From CAVRUF01 sp963716005 (GTDB taxonomy: Bacteria > Actinomycetota > Thermoleophilia > Gaiellales > Gaiellaceae), in the NCBI GenBank assembly GCA_963716005.1, contig OY970285.1, forward strand, positions 2,108,001-2,172,000: 64,000 nucleotides of DNA, given 5' to 3'. The translations under genes and the position numbers were made by a program. The notes beneath the pieces are model-generated. The model was not told the origin of the DNA, did no database searches, and saw only the letters and a list, made by a program, of their open reading frames with translations. Each line of letters opens with the position of its first letter. Within the stretch, counting starts at the first letter, position 1. Below are positions 32,774-40,649 of this stretch, piece by piece.

Positions 32774-33493
32774 ATGAGAAGACGCGCGATCATCCAGATG
32801 CTCGTGATCGGCGTCCTCGCCGGGGTCGTCACCGGTGCGGTCGCCGTCATTGTCCCGTGGCTTCCCGACGCTGCGTCGGAGCAGGCCGACGAGATCGACG
32901 CCGTCTACTGGTTCGTCACGATCATCTGCGTCGCCGTGTTCGCGCTCGTCGCCGGCGTCGCCGTCTACGCCGGCTGGAAGTTCCGCGCGCGCGACGACGA
33001 CCTGGACGACGGCGCGCCCATCCACGGCAACACGGGCCTCGAGATCGCGTGGACGGCGCTTCCCGTCGCGCTCGTCGTGGCCATGTCGATCTTCTCGATC
33101 ATCGTCTTGAACCGGATCTCGACCGTGCCCGAGGATCACCGCACTGTCGAGGTCAGCGCGACGCAGTTCGCCTGGAGCTTCACCTACCCGGAGCTCGACG
33201 ACCGCGTCGAGGGCGACCTCGTCCTCGAGCTGGGCGAGCCGTATGCGATGTCGATCACGGCGACCGACGTAATCCATTCGTTCTGGGTGCCCGAGTTCCG
33301 GATGAAGCAGGACGCCGTTCCCGGCGTCGTGACCGAGACGTACGTGACTCCCACGAAGGTGGGCACGTACCAGGTGATCTGCACGGAGCTCTGCGGGCTC
33401 GGGCACAGCACCATGCGGGCCCGCGCGATCGTCCTCTCGCGCGAGGACTACGAGAAGTGGGTCGCAGACGGACAGGCGGAGGGCGGCCCATGA
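32774..33493 (+). CDS. coxB: Cytochrome c oxidase subunit II
   Basis: This 239-residue subunit carries the CuA electron-entry centre. Two N-terminal helices (about 8-28 and 45-67) precede a further hydrophobic stretch and the cupredoxin domain. CuA ligands are visible: His in VIHSFWVPE and CTELCGLGHSTM with two Cys, the carbonyl-position Glu, His and Met. There is no fused cytochrome c domain. The signal segment starts with MRRR. It is followed with a 4-nt overlap by a 13-codon mini-ORF and then coxA. A TAGGGT box and a leader of about 30 nt precede it. Confidence 0.95.
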   Translation: MRRRAIIQMLVIGVLAGVVTGAVAVIVPWLPDAASEQADEIDAVYWFVTIICVAVFALVAGVAVYAGWKFRARDDDLDDGAPIHGNTGLEIAWTALPVALVVAMSIFSIIVLNRISTVPEDHRTVEVSATQFAWSFTYPELDDRVEGDLVLELGEPYAMSITATDVIHSFWVPEFRMKQDAVPGVVTETYVTPTKVGTYQVICTELCGLGHSTMRARAIVLSREDYEKWVADGQAEGGP

Positions 33494-33531
33494 CGATCGT
33501 TAGTGTCCTCCTCGAAACGGCCAACGCATGA
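33490..33531 (+). CDS. 13-codon mini-ORF coupling coxB and coxA
   Basis: ATG 33490 overlaps the coxB stop as ATGA, and its stop TGA 33529-33531 overlaps the coxA ATG as ATGA. It encodes MTIVSVLLETANA. This perfect double overlap suggests a translational-coupling relay, so that coxA translation depends on coxB. Whether the peptide itself matters is unknown. It could also be a chance reading frame. Confidence 0.45.
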   Translation: MTIVSVLLETANA

Positions 33532-35483
33532 GCGTCGACGTCCACACCCACGACCACGTCGAGCACGCACCGCCGAAGCGGACGCCGACCGGGATCCACC
33601 GGTTCCTCGCGCCCGGCTGGCTGCGGGCTCTCTGGACGACGCCGCTCGGCGCTCTCGTCGGGCTGCTGTTCGTAGCGGGCGGGCGCGCCGCGCTCGGCTA
33701 CGAGCCGCTCATGCTCGAGGCCGTCTGGGTGACCGTACTCATGGTCACCGTGCCGCTCGGCTTCCTCGCCGGGATCGGCGGCTTCGACTACTGGGCCTAC
33801 TGGATCTCGGGCCGACCTACTCGCCCGGAGGACCACTCCGGCCACGGCGCCTACAGCTGGAAGGACTACTTCCGGATCAACACCGACCACAAGGTGATCG
33901 GCGTCCAGTACCTGGTCACGACGATCGTCTTCTTCATCCTCGGCGGCCTGCTCGCGATGTTCATGCGCGCCGAGCTCGCGCAGCCCGGGATGCAGTACGT
34001 GGACCCGCAGGCCTACAACGGCCTCTTCTCGGTGCACGCGTCGCTGATGATCTTCCTGTTCATCATCCCGGCCTTCGCCGGACTCGGGAACTACGTCATC
34101 CCGCTGATGATCGGCGCCCCGGACATGGCGTTCCCGCGCCTGAACGCGCTCTCGTTCTGGCTGCTCCCGATCGCCGGGCTCATGATGCTCTCGAGCTACT
34201 TCCTCGGCGCGTTCGCCGCCGGCTGGACGAACTACGTGCCGCTCGCGGTGGAGCAACCGAACGGGAACCTGATGTTCCAGATGGGCGTCCAGTGGGCGGG
34301 TGCGTCCTCGATCATGACCGGCCTCAACTTCCTGGTCACGATCATCACCATGCGCGCGCCGGGGATGACCTTCTGGCGCATGCCGCTCCTCGTCTGGGCG
34401 AACTTCGCGACCTCGACGCTCGTCGTAATCGCGACGCCGTTCATCGCCGGGTCACAGTTCTTCATCCTCTTCGACCGCGTCCTCCATACGGAGTTCTTCA
34501 ACCCGGACGCGGGCGGCTACGTGATCGGGTACCAGCACATCTTCTGGTTCTACTCGCACCCGGCCGTCTACATCATGATGCTGCCCGGATTCGGGATCGC
34601 CTCGGAGGTGATCGCGGTCTTCGCGAGGAAACCGATCTTCGGCTACCGGCTGATGGCGCTGTCGCTCATGGCCATTCTCATCCTCGGGTTCTCGGTGTGG
34701 GCGCACCACATGTTCGTGAGCGGCATGGCCGAGTGGCTGCGCGTCCCGATGATGGTCACGACGATGGTGATCGCCGTTCCGACGGGCATCAAGGTCTTCT
34801 CCTGGCTCGCGACGCTGTGGGAGGGGCGCCTGCACTTCAAGACGCCGATGCTCTTCGCACTCGGCTTCGTGACGATGTTCGTCATCGGCGGGCTCTCGGG
34901 CGTCTACCTCGGCTCGGTGCCGATCGACATCCACGCTTCCGACACGTACTTCATCGTCGCCCACATCCACTACGTGCTCTTCGGCGGCTCGCTCTTCACG
35001 ATCTTCGCCGGGATCTACTACTGGTTCCCGAAGATGACCGGGCGGATGTACAACGAGACGCTCGGCAAGTGGCATTTCTGGCTGACGTTCGTCGGGTTCA
35101 ACGCGACGTTCTTCCCGATGCACTGGATCGGCCTTCAGGGCCAGCCGCGCCGCGTCGCCGACTACGACCCGGCCTTCGGCAACTGGAACCTCGCCATCTC
35201 GATCGCGTCGTTCGCGCTCGGGGCCTCGACGCTCGTCTTCCTCTACAACATGATCACGAGCTGGCGCAGCGGGCCGATCGCCCCCGCGAACCCGTGGCGC
35301 GCGCTCACGCTCGAGTGGCAGGTTTCCTCGCCGCCGCCGGTCTTCAACTTCGACGAGATCCCGCAGGTCGTCGGCAGCCCGTACGAGTACGGCGTCCGCG
35401 GAGCGAGGCACGCGATCGTGAACGGCAACGGCGACCACGCCGCGTCGGAGACCGAGAAGAAGACGGAGGAGCTGGTGACATGA
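33528..35483 (+). CDS. coxA: Cytochrome c oxidase subunit I, A2-type
   Basis: This 651-residue haem-copper oxidase catalytic subunit has twelve core helices plus two extra N-terminal helices. Ligands are present: the low-spin haem His in SVHASLMIF, the CuB His in YSHPAVY with its cross-linked Tyr, the His pair in WAHHMF, and HIHYVLFGG for both haems. The sequence YSHPAV replaces the GHPEV motif, so the D-channel Glu is absent and Tyr-Ser takes its role. This defines the A2 subfamily. The K-channel Lys is in PTGIKVFSW. A polar C-terminal tail of about 60 residues follows. Confidence 0.95.
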   Translation: MSVDVHTHDHVEHAPPKRTPTGIHRFLAPGWLRALWTTPLGALVGLLFVAGGRAALGYEPLMLEAVWVTVLMVTVPLGFLAGIGGFDYWAYWISGRPTRPEDHSGHGAYSWKDYFRINTDHKVIGVQYLVTTIVFFILGGLLAMFMRAELAQPGMQYVDPQAYNGLFSVHASLMIFLFIIPAFAGLGNYVIPLMIGAPDMAFPRLNALSFWLLPIAGLMMLSSYFLGAFAAGWTNYVPLAVEQPNGNLMFQMGVQWAGASSIMTGLNFLVTIITMRAPGMTFWRMPLLVWANFATSTLVVIATPFIAGSQFFILFDRVLHTEFFNPDAGGYVIGYQHIFWFYSHPAVYIMMLPGFGIASEVIAVFARKPIFGYRLMALSLMAILILGFSVWAHHMFVSGMAEWLRVPMMVTTMVIAVPTGIKVFSWLATLWEGRLHFKTPMLFALGFVTMFVIGGLSGVYLGSVPIDIHASDTYFIVAHIHYVLFGGSLFTIFAGIYYWFPKMTGRMYNETLGKWHFWLTFVGFNATFFPMHWIGLQGQPRRVADYDPAFGNWNLAISIASFALGASTLVFLYNMITSWRSGPIAPANPWRALTLEWQVSSPPPVFNFDEIPQVVGSPYEYGVRGARHAIVNGNGDHAASETEKKTEELVT

Positions 35484-35495
35484 CCAAGCGACGGC

Positions 35496-36314
35496 GTGCG
35501 CCACATCCTCGTGCTCGCCAACGAGACCGTCGCCGGCCAGGGCCTCATCGACGCTCTGCGGCGCCGCGCCGAGGAAGGGCCGATCCGCGTCACGGTCATC
35601 TGCCCCCAGAACGAGCCGCGCGCCGGGTACGTCGTCTACGAGGACGAGCGGCGATCGGCCGCCGAACGAAGGCTGCGGCGGACGCTCGACCTGCTCCACG
35701 AGGCAGGCATCGCCGCGCGCGGGGCCGTCGTCGATCCCGACCCGCTCCACGCGCTCCGCGACGGCCTGGCCGAGTACGAGCCCGACGAGGTGATCATCTC
35801 CACCCATCCGGAGGAGCGCTCGAGCTGGCTGCGCGGGAACCTGATCGACCGCGCGCGCAAGGCCGCGGCGCCCGTACCCGTCGAGCACATCGTCGTCGAC
35901 CTGAACGAGCCCCGCGAGCTGGCGCACGTGCTCGTGATCGGAAGCGAGACCGTCGTCGGCGCGCCCCTCCTGGCGGCGGTGCGCGACCGCGCGCAGGCCG
36001 TCGCCGTCCGAGTTCACCGTCGTCGTCCCGGCCGACCCGCCCGGCGCCGAGCAGCGCATGAAGCGGACGGTCGCGCAGCTCAAGGCGGCGGGAGTCGAGG
36101 CGACCGGCCACGTGGGCGACCCCGATCCCGTCTCCGCAGCCGTGAACACCGTGCACGACGAGCGCGTGGACGAGATCATCGTCTCGACCTTCCCGCAGGC
36201 GACGTCCGGCTGGATGCGCCGCGACGTGATCGGGCGGATCAAGAAGCAGACGAAGCTGCCGGTGACGCACGTCGTGGTCGAACCGGCCGAGGCCCAGAAG
36301 GCGGCGGCGTCTGA
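35496..36314 (+). CDS. Tandem universal-stress-like protein in the cox locus (frameshifted)
   Basis: Two alpha/beta USP-like domains are fused. Domain 1 (about residues 1-145) begins RHILVLANETVAG, and domain 2 begins AHVLVIGSETVVG. Each carries a DPDP motif and an ST[HF]PxxxSxW[LM] motif instead of the usual GxxG-9x-GS ATP loop. The frame shifts at about 36000 (extra base before SPSEFTVVV). It must shift back near the GGCGGCGGCG run at about 36303 for the TGA at 36312-36314, which overlaps the coxC ATG. The GTG start at 35496 is 12 nt after coxA. The location suggests a regulatory or assembly role for the oxidase. Confidence 0.75.
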   Translation: MRHILVLANETVAGQGLIDALRRRAEEGPIRVTVICPQNEPRAGYVVYEDERRSAAERRLRRTLDLLHEAGIAARGAVVDPDPLHALRDGLAEYEPDEVIISTHPEERSSWLRGNLIDRARKAAAPVPVEHIVVDLNEPRELAHVLVIGSETVVGAPLLAAVRDRAQAVAVRVHRRRPGRPARRRAAHEADGRAAQGGGSRGDRPRGRPRSRLRSREHRARRARGRDHRLDLPAGDVRLDAPRRDRADQEADEAAGDARRGRTGRGPEGGGV

Positions 36315-36917
36315 TGGAAGCCGCCGCGCACGAGCACCACGGGCCTCCGACCGCGAACGTCAGCTCGCGGGTCGACGCGCGGCTCCTCGGGATCTACCTC
36401 TTCATCGCGTCCGAGATCATGCTCTTCGGGTCGTTCTTCACGACCCTCTTCTTCGCGCGGATCATCGTCCCGCAGGAGACCTGGCCGCCGCCCGGCTACG
36501 AGCTCCCGATCTACCTCGCCTTCCTGAACACGGCCATCCTGGTCACGTCGAGCTTCTCGATGCACTGGGCGCTCACGTCGATCAAGCGCAACCACCGCGC
36601 GGGTCTGATCGCCGGGCTGACGCTGACGTTCCTGCTCGGGCTCGACCTTCCTCCTGATCCAGATCCGCGAGTACACGCGGCTCGGCTTCTCACCGGCCGA
36701 CAGCGCGTTCGCATCGACGTTCTTCGGACTGACCGGACTGCACGGCGCCCACGTGTTCGTCGGCCTGAACCTGCTGCTCTACGCGCTCATCCGCTCCATC
36801 CGCGGCCACTTCGGCCCGAATGCCCACGACCACCTCGGCGTCGAGATCCCAGGGATCTACTGGCACTTCGTCGACGTAATGTGGATCGTGGTCTACGTCA
36901 CCGTCTACATCGTTTAG
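36314..36917 (+). CDS. coxC: Cytochrome c oxidase subunit III (frameshifted)
   Basis: This subunit of about 200 residues has five helices, the shorter bacterial form without the first two helices. It has LGIYLFIASEIMLFGSFF, a LNTAILVTSSFSMHWA helix, the conserved GLHGAHVFVGL and the C-terminal YWHFVDVMWIVVYVTVYI. An extra G at about 36644 (GGGCTC-G-ACC) breaks the frame before TFLLIQIREYTRLGFSP. It stabilises subunit I and proton uptake. The start overlaps the preceding stop as TGATG. Confidence 0.9.
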
Positions 36918-36922
36918 AGGTC

Positions 36923-37564
36923 ATGCGAAACCCGCTCCGCACCGAGGCAGAGGCGTTCAGCTTCGTCCTGGTGGTCGGAGTGCTGTTCCTCGCGGTCGCG
37001 GTGGCCGCGGTGGTCGGCGGCGGAGAGTTGCGCTCGCGGTGTTCCTGGCGCTCGGGATCGGCGTCGGCGCCGGGATCTACCTCCGCAGCGAGCCCAAGGA
37101 GAAGGAGGCCGCCGTCTGGGACCGCAGGCCCGACGACGACGTCCACCGCGTCCTCGTCGTCGCGAACGAGACGGTCGCCGGCTCGGAGCTGCGCGCGCGA
37201 GATCATGGAGCGGGGCTCGCTGGCCGAGGTGCTCGTCGTCACCCCGGCGCTCAACTCGCGGATCCGCCACTGGACGTCGGACGAGGATCACGCCCGCGAG
37301 GAGGCGCAGGCACGGCTCGACGTGTCCGTGTCCTCGCTGTCGGGCGCCGGGGTGAAGGTCCGCGGCCAGGTGGGCGACGACGATCCGATCCAGGCGATCG
37401 ACGACGCGCTTCGCTCCTTTCCCGCGGACGAGATCGTCATCTCGACGCATCCCGTCGGGAAGTCCAACTGGCTGGAGAAGGGCGTGGTCGTCCGCGCGCG
37501 AGAGCGCTACGGCTGCCCGATCACCCACGTGATCGTGGATCTCGAAGCCGAAAGCTCCGGCTAG
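36923..37564 (+). CDS. Membrane-anchored universal-stress-like protein (two frameshifts)
   Basis: After correction this protein of about 213 residues has two N-terminal hydrophobic helices (FSFVLVVGVLFLAVAVAAVV and AVFLALGIGVGAGIYL). They are fused to one USP-like domain starting VLVVANETVAGSEL. That domain shares DDDPI and STHPVGKSNWL with the tandem protein two genes upstream. Breaks are at about 37030 (missing G) and 37191-37200 (a CGCG run). The helices occupy the position where a small subunit IV-like membrane protein is expected. I infer an oxidase-associated membrane anchor. It ends tail-to-tail with the cytochrome c gene. Confidence 0.72.
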   Translation: MRNPLRTEAEAFSFVLVVGVLFLAVAVAAVVGGGELRSRCSWRSGSASAPGSTSAASPRRRRPPSGTAGPTTTSTASSSSRTRRSPARSCAREIMERGSLAEVLVVTPALNSRIRHWTSDEDHAREEAQARLDVSVSSLSGAGVKVRGQVGDDDPIQAIDDALRSFPADEIVISTHPVGKSNWLEKGVVVRARERYGCPITHVIVDLEAESSG

Positions 37565-38220
37565 CGTCCGCCGGTCGCGCTGACCAGGTACTCGGCGAGG
37601 GCGCGGATCTGCTCCTCGGTGAGCTGGCCCTCGAACGGCGGCATCCCGCCTCCGCCGTTCGTGATCTGCTCGATCGCCGCATCGAGCGACGGCTGGGCGT
37701 CGTCCAGGTTCGGGCCGGTGGTCCCGGTCGTGCCGGCGTCGGCGAGCACGTGGCAGGAGCCGCAGCTCGCCGTGAAGAGCGCCTTTGGGTCGTCCAGGTC
37801 GGCGACTTCGCCGGTCCCGGCGACCGACGCGACATACGCGGCCACGTTGACGAGTTGCTGGTCGGTGAGGTAGTTCGCCGCGTCCTGCTTCGAGTCGAAC
37901 TCGGGCATCGGCGATCCGTTCCCCGGGATCTTCATCTGCTCGAGGACGACCTCGAAGAACGTGCTCTCGTGGAACCCCGCGTCGCGCGAGGCGCCGAAGG
38001 CGTTGTCGAGGTTCGGCCCGACGGTCCCGTTCGTCCCGGCCGCGCCGAGGACGTGGCAGCCGCCGCACTTCTCGACGAACTTCTCCTTGCCCTCCGTGAG
38101 ATCGGCGCCCTGGGTGTCGACCGCCTGGCCGCCGCATCCGGTCGCGAACACCACGACCAGGGCGGCGAGGAGCGCGCTACGGAGCGGTCGTCGTCTCAAC
38201 GGCTTCGGCGAGCGTCGCAT
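37561..38220 (-). CDS. Dihaem cytochrome c lipoprotein
   Basis: This exported protein of about 219 residues has two class I cytochrome c domains. The signal segment (RSALLAALVVVFATGC) ends in a lipobox-like Cys. The first haem site is CGGCH with axial Met in SPMPEF; the second is CGSCH with axial Met in GGMPPFEG. It is a good electron donor candidate for the neighbouring oxidase. I start at ATG 38220, which overlaps the upstream STAS gene by 44 nt. Maturation would need the Ccm system encoded at 8-10 kb. Confidence 0.9.
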   Translation of the reverse strand: MRRSPKPLRRRPLRSALLAALVVVFATGCGGQAVDTQGADLTEGKEKFVEKCGGCHVLGAAGTNGTVGPNLDNAFGASRDAGFHESTFFEVVLEQMKIPGNGSPMPEFDSKQDAANYLTDQQLVNVAAYVASVAGTGEVADLDDPKALFTASCGSCHVLADAGTTGTTGPNLDDAQPSLDAAIEQITNGGGGMPPFEGQLTEEQIRALAEYLVSATGGR

Positions 38221-38527
38221 GGATCGGGAACACCTTGTCCAGTCCTGTGATCTCGAAGATCTTCGTGATGTTGCGGTCGCTGCACACCAGCACGAGCTGC
38301 CCACCCTCCGGGCGCAGCCTTTTTACTCCGCCCACGAGCACGCCGAGCGTGGTCGAGTCGATGAACGTCGTCTCGGTCAGGTCGACCACGACCGTCGACG
38401 CGCCCTTGCCGATGATGTCCACGAGCTGCTCCTTGAACTCGGGCGCCGTGTAGAGGTCGACCTCGCCCGTGAGCGAGATGACGTAGACGTCGTCGGAGAG
38501 CTGCTCGGTGTTGATTGTGAAGTTCAT
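38177..38527 (-). CDS. STAS-domain anti-anti-sigma factor
   Basis: This 116-residue single STAS domain resembles RsbV/SpoIIAA. It has LTGEVDLYTAPEFKEQL and the phosphoacceptor region VDLTETTFIDSTTLGVLVGG, with Ser near residue 59. Such proteins bind RsbW-type kinases and free sigma factors when unphosphorylated. A kinase of that type lies at 3099-3524 but is not linked. It overlaps the cytochrome gene at its 3' end. The ATG has TAGGCT about 21 nt upstream. Confidence 0.9.
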   Translation of the reverse strand: MNFTINTEQLSDDVYVISLTGEVDLYTAPEFKEQLVDIIGKGASTVVVDLTETTFIDSTTLGVLVGGVKRLRPEGGQLVLVCSDRNITKIFEITGLDKVFPIHATLAEAVETTTAP

Positions 38528-38577
38528 GAAAGCCAGGCGGGAAGGCCTAGCCTAACCGAGTTACGAGAGCGGTCGAG

Positions 38578-39426
38578 CTAGTTCTCGTTCTCCGGCTTCA
38601 CGAAGTTCGGAGCTTCCTTGAGCTGCTTGATGATGTCCTGGATCTGCTCTTCGTTCGGATCGTCGGGCGACGCCTTGAGATAGGCCTCGTAAGCGTCGAC
38701 GGCCCGGTTCGGATCGTTTGCCTGCGTGGCCGCGTTGGCCAGCGAGAGAAGGAGGGACGGTTCGTCCGGCGTGAGCGCGACGAGCTTCTCCCACGTGTCC
38801 GCTTCCTTCGTCGCGGCCTCCTGGCTCTTGATCAGCGCGTCTGTGTAGGCGCCCTGGGATTCCGTGCGCTGGACGCCGGTGATCTTCCCGCCGAGCGAGG
38901 GCCCGAGCGTGCCGCTCGGATCGAAGAGGAGACCTTCGAAGGCGGAGGCGCCGGCGAGCGCCTGGGCGTTCTGCGCGGCGGCCTGGGCCTCGCTCTGCTG
39001 GGTCAGGTAGAGGCTCGCCAGCTGCTGGAGCCCGTCGGTGTTCTCGGGCTCGATCACGAGGAACGCGGTCAGCGCGGCGATCGCCTTGTCGGTCTGCCCG
39101 TCGAGCTGGTACGCGTTCGCGAGATCGAGCTGGGCGTCCGCGTCCGCGGGGTTCTCGTCCACGCGCGACTGCGCATCGTCGATCGAAGGCGTGCCCGTGC
39201 CGGGTTGGCGGTTGAAGAGGTCGGCCAGGTAGTCGCCGATGCCGGAGCCGCCGGCGCCGACGCCGAAGCCGACGAAGCCGAAGGCGAACGCGAGCGCCAG
39301 AAAGAGGAAGACCCACTTCGCGCGCTTGCGAAGCCTGGGAAAGAACATCAGGTCTTCTGCGCTTGCGGCAGATCGCTGAGCAGGCGGCGGCGTGCGCTTC
39401 TTGCGTCGCGTCTGAGTCTTTGCCAT
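38578..39426 (-). CDS. Membrane-anchored tetratricopeptide-repeat protein
   Basis: This 282-residue protein has a basic N-terminus (TRRKKRTP) and one helix (about 38-58, WVFLFLALAFAFGFVGFGVG). TPR-like repeats follow (about 88-135 and 205-260; ADAQLDLANAYQLDGQTDKAIAALTAFL and DPNRAVDAYEAYLKASPDDP). It is probably anchored with the TPR region outside the membrane and used for protein assembly. A clear AAAGGAGGGG Shine-Dalgarno precedes the ATG, unlike most genes here. Its 5' end lies inside the 3' end of the amidohydrolase gene by 79 nt. Confidence 0.82.
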   Translation of the reverse strand: MAKTQTRRKKRTPPPAQRSAASAEDLMFFPRLRKRAKWVFLFLALAFAFGFVGFGVGAGGSGIGDYLADLFNRQPGTGTPSIDDAQSRVDENPADADAQLDLANAYQLDGQTDKAIAALTAFLVIEPENTDGLQQLASLYLTQQSEAQAAAQNAQALAGASAFEGLLFDPSGTLGPSLGGKITGVQRTESQGAYTDALIKSQEAATKEADTWEKLVALTPDEPSLLLSLANAATQANDPNRAVDAYEAYLKASPDDPNEEQIQDIIKQLKEAPNFVKPENEN

Positions 39427-40649
39427 GTCTCCCCTCCTTTCCGGTATCGCTCCTCGCCGTCGACGAGGGTCAGTTCCACCCGCTCGGGAGTTCCTCCGAA
39501 GACCACCGCTCCGGCCGGATCCTCCCAGGGCAGGTACGCCGTCCCGGCCAGTGAGACGACGGTGAGATCGGCCCGCTTGCCCGGTGCCAGCGAGCCCACC
39601 TCGTCGTCGAGATCGAGCGCGCTTGCAGCTCGAAGGGTAGCGAGTTCCAGGGCATCCTTTGCCAGGAGCGCGCCGGGGTCGCGCTCGGACGCGCGCGCGA
39701 GGAGCACCGCCGCGCGCATCTCCTCGAACATGTCGAAGGACGGCGTCGAGGCGGGGCTGTCGGTTCCGAGCCCGACCCGAACGCCGGCGGCGGCGAGCGC
39801 GGCGAGCGGTGCGACGCCGCAGCCGAGCAGCGCATTCGAGCGCGGGCAGTGGGCGACCGCCACGTCGTGCTCGGCGAGCAGCGCGATCTCCTCGTCGTCG
39901 GCGAGAACGCAATGGGCGGCCACGATGCGCCGGTCGAGCAGGCCGTGGCGGGCGAGCAGGCGGATCCCGCTCGTGCCGGGGGGATCGACGAGGAGATGCG
40001 CATGCGCCGTCCATGAGCCAGTGCCGAAGCGAAGCCACTCGTCCTCGGCGGCGCTCTCGGCGAGGTGCGTCTGGACCGGTAGGCCGAGCTCGAGCGCGGC
40101 GGCGTAGAGCTCCGGCGTCACCGTGTAGGGCGCATGCGGGGAGATGCCCAGGCGGACGCGGTCGGAGAGCGAGTCGGCGATCCGTTCGCGCTTGGGCTCG
40201 AACTGCTCGGCGATCGCGTCGGCCGAGCGGCCGAAGACCTCCAGGTGGACGATCGCGCGCAGCCCCAGCTCGGCGCAGGCGGGAGCCGAGGCGCCGGTGA
40301 AGCTCGCGTCGGCGATCGTCGTGATTCCGGAGCGCAGGGATTCGGCCGCACCGAGCTTGGCGATCGCCACCGCGTCGCCGTCCTCGAGCTTCCCTTTGCG
40401 CTCCATGTGGACGATCAGCCAGCGGTCGAACGCGAGGCCGTCGCCGAAGCCGGCGTAGGTCGCGTACTCGAGGTGCGCGTGCGTGTTGACGAAGCCCGGG
40501 AGGATCACGGACTCGTCGAAGCGCTCGCCGTCGCCGAGTTCCTCGCGGGTGCCGATCGCCGCGATCCGGTCGCCGTCGATCGCCACCGCGCCGTCGCGGA
40601 TCGGCGGCGCCGCGACCGGCAGCACCCAGTCGGCCGAGAGGACGCGCAT
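39348..40649 (-). CDS. Amidohydrolase of the aminofutalosine/MTA-SAH deaminase group
   Basis: This 433-residue metal-dependent deaminase has NTHAHLEY (HxH pair), QTHLAES with the next His and Glu, AAHCVLADDEE with His, and GTDSPASTPSFDMF with the catalytic Asp. The C-terminal beta-domain has GSLAPGKRADLTVV. The group includes aminodeoxyfutalosine deaminase, which would fit the MqnP-like enzyme at 7.1 kb, but SsnA- or MtaD-like roles are also possible. It overlaps tatC by ATGA and precedes the TPR gene. Confidence 0.8.
   Translation of the reverse strand: MRVLSADWVLPVAAPPIRDGAVAIDGDRIAAIGTREELGDGERFDESVILPGFVNTHAHLEYATYAGFGDGLAFDRWLIVHMERKGKLEDGDAVAIAKLGAAESLRSGITTIADASFTGASAPACAELGLRAIVHLEVFGRSADAIAEQFEPKRERIADSLSDRVRLGISPHAPYTVTPELYAAALELGLPVQTHLAESAAEDEWLRFGTGSWTAHAHLLVDPPGTSGIRLLARHGLLDRRIVAAHCVLADDEEIALLAEHDVAVAHCPRSNALLGCGVAPLAALAAAGVRVGLGTDSPASTPSFDMFEEMRAAVLLARASERDPGALLAKDALELATLRAASALDLDDEVGSLAPGKRADLTVVSLAGTAYLPWEDPAGAVVFGGTPERVELTLVDGEERYRKGGETWQRLRRDARSARRRLLSDLPQAQKT

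Noticed and set aside
31471..33531. A 686-residue chimera spanning mrp, the intergenic repeat and coxB
   Set aside because: It is only an alternative frame joined through frameshifts in mrp. The middle is Arg-rich noise and the coxB frame is clear elsewhere.
33503..36061. An 852-codon frame overlapping coxA on the same strand
   Set aside because: It is a plus-frame shadow of coxA, dominated by Arg, Pro and His, with no conserved motif. The true coxA reading frame is certain.
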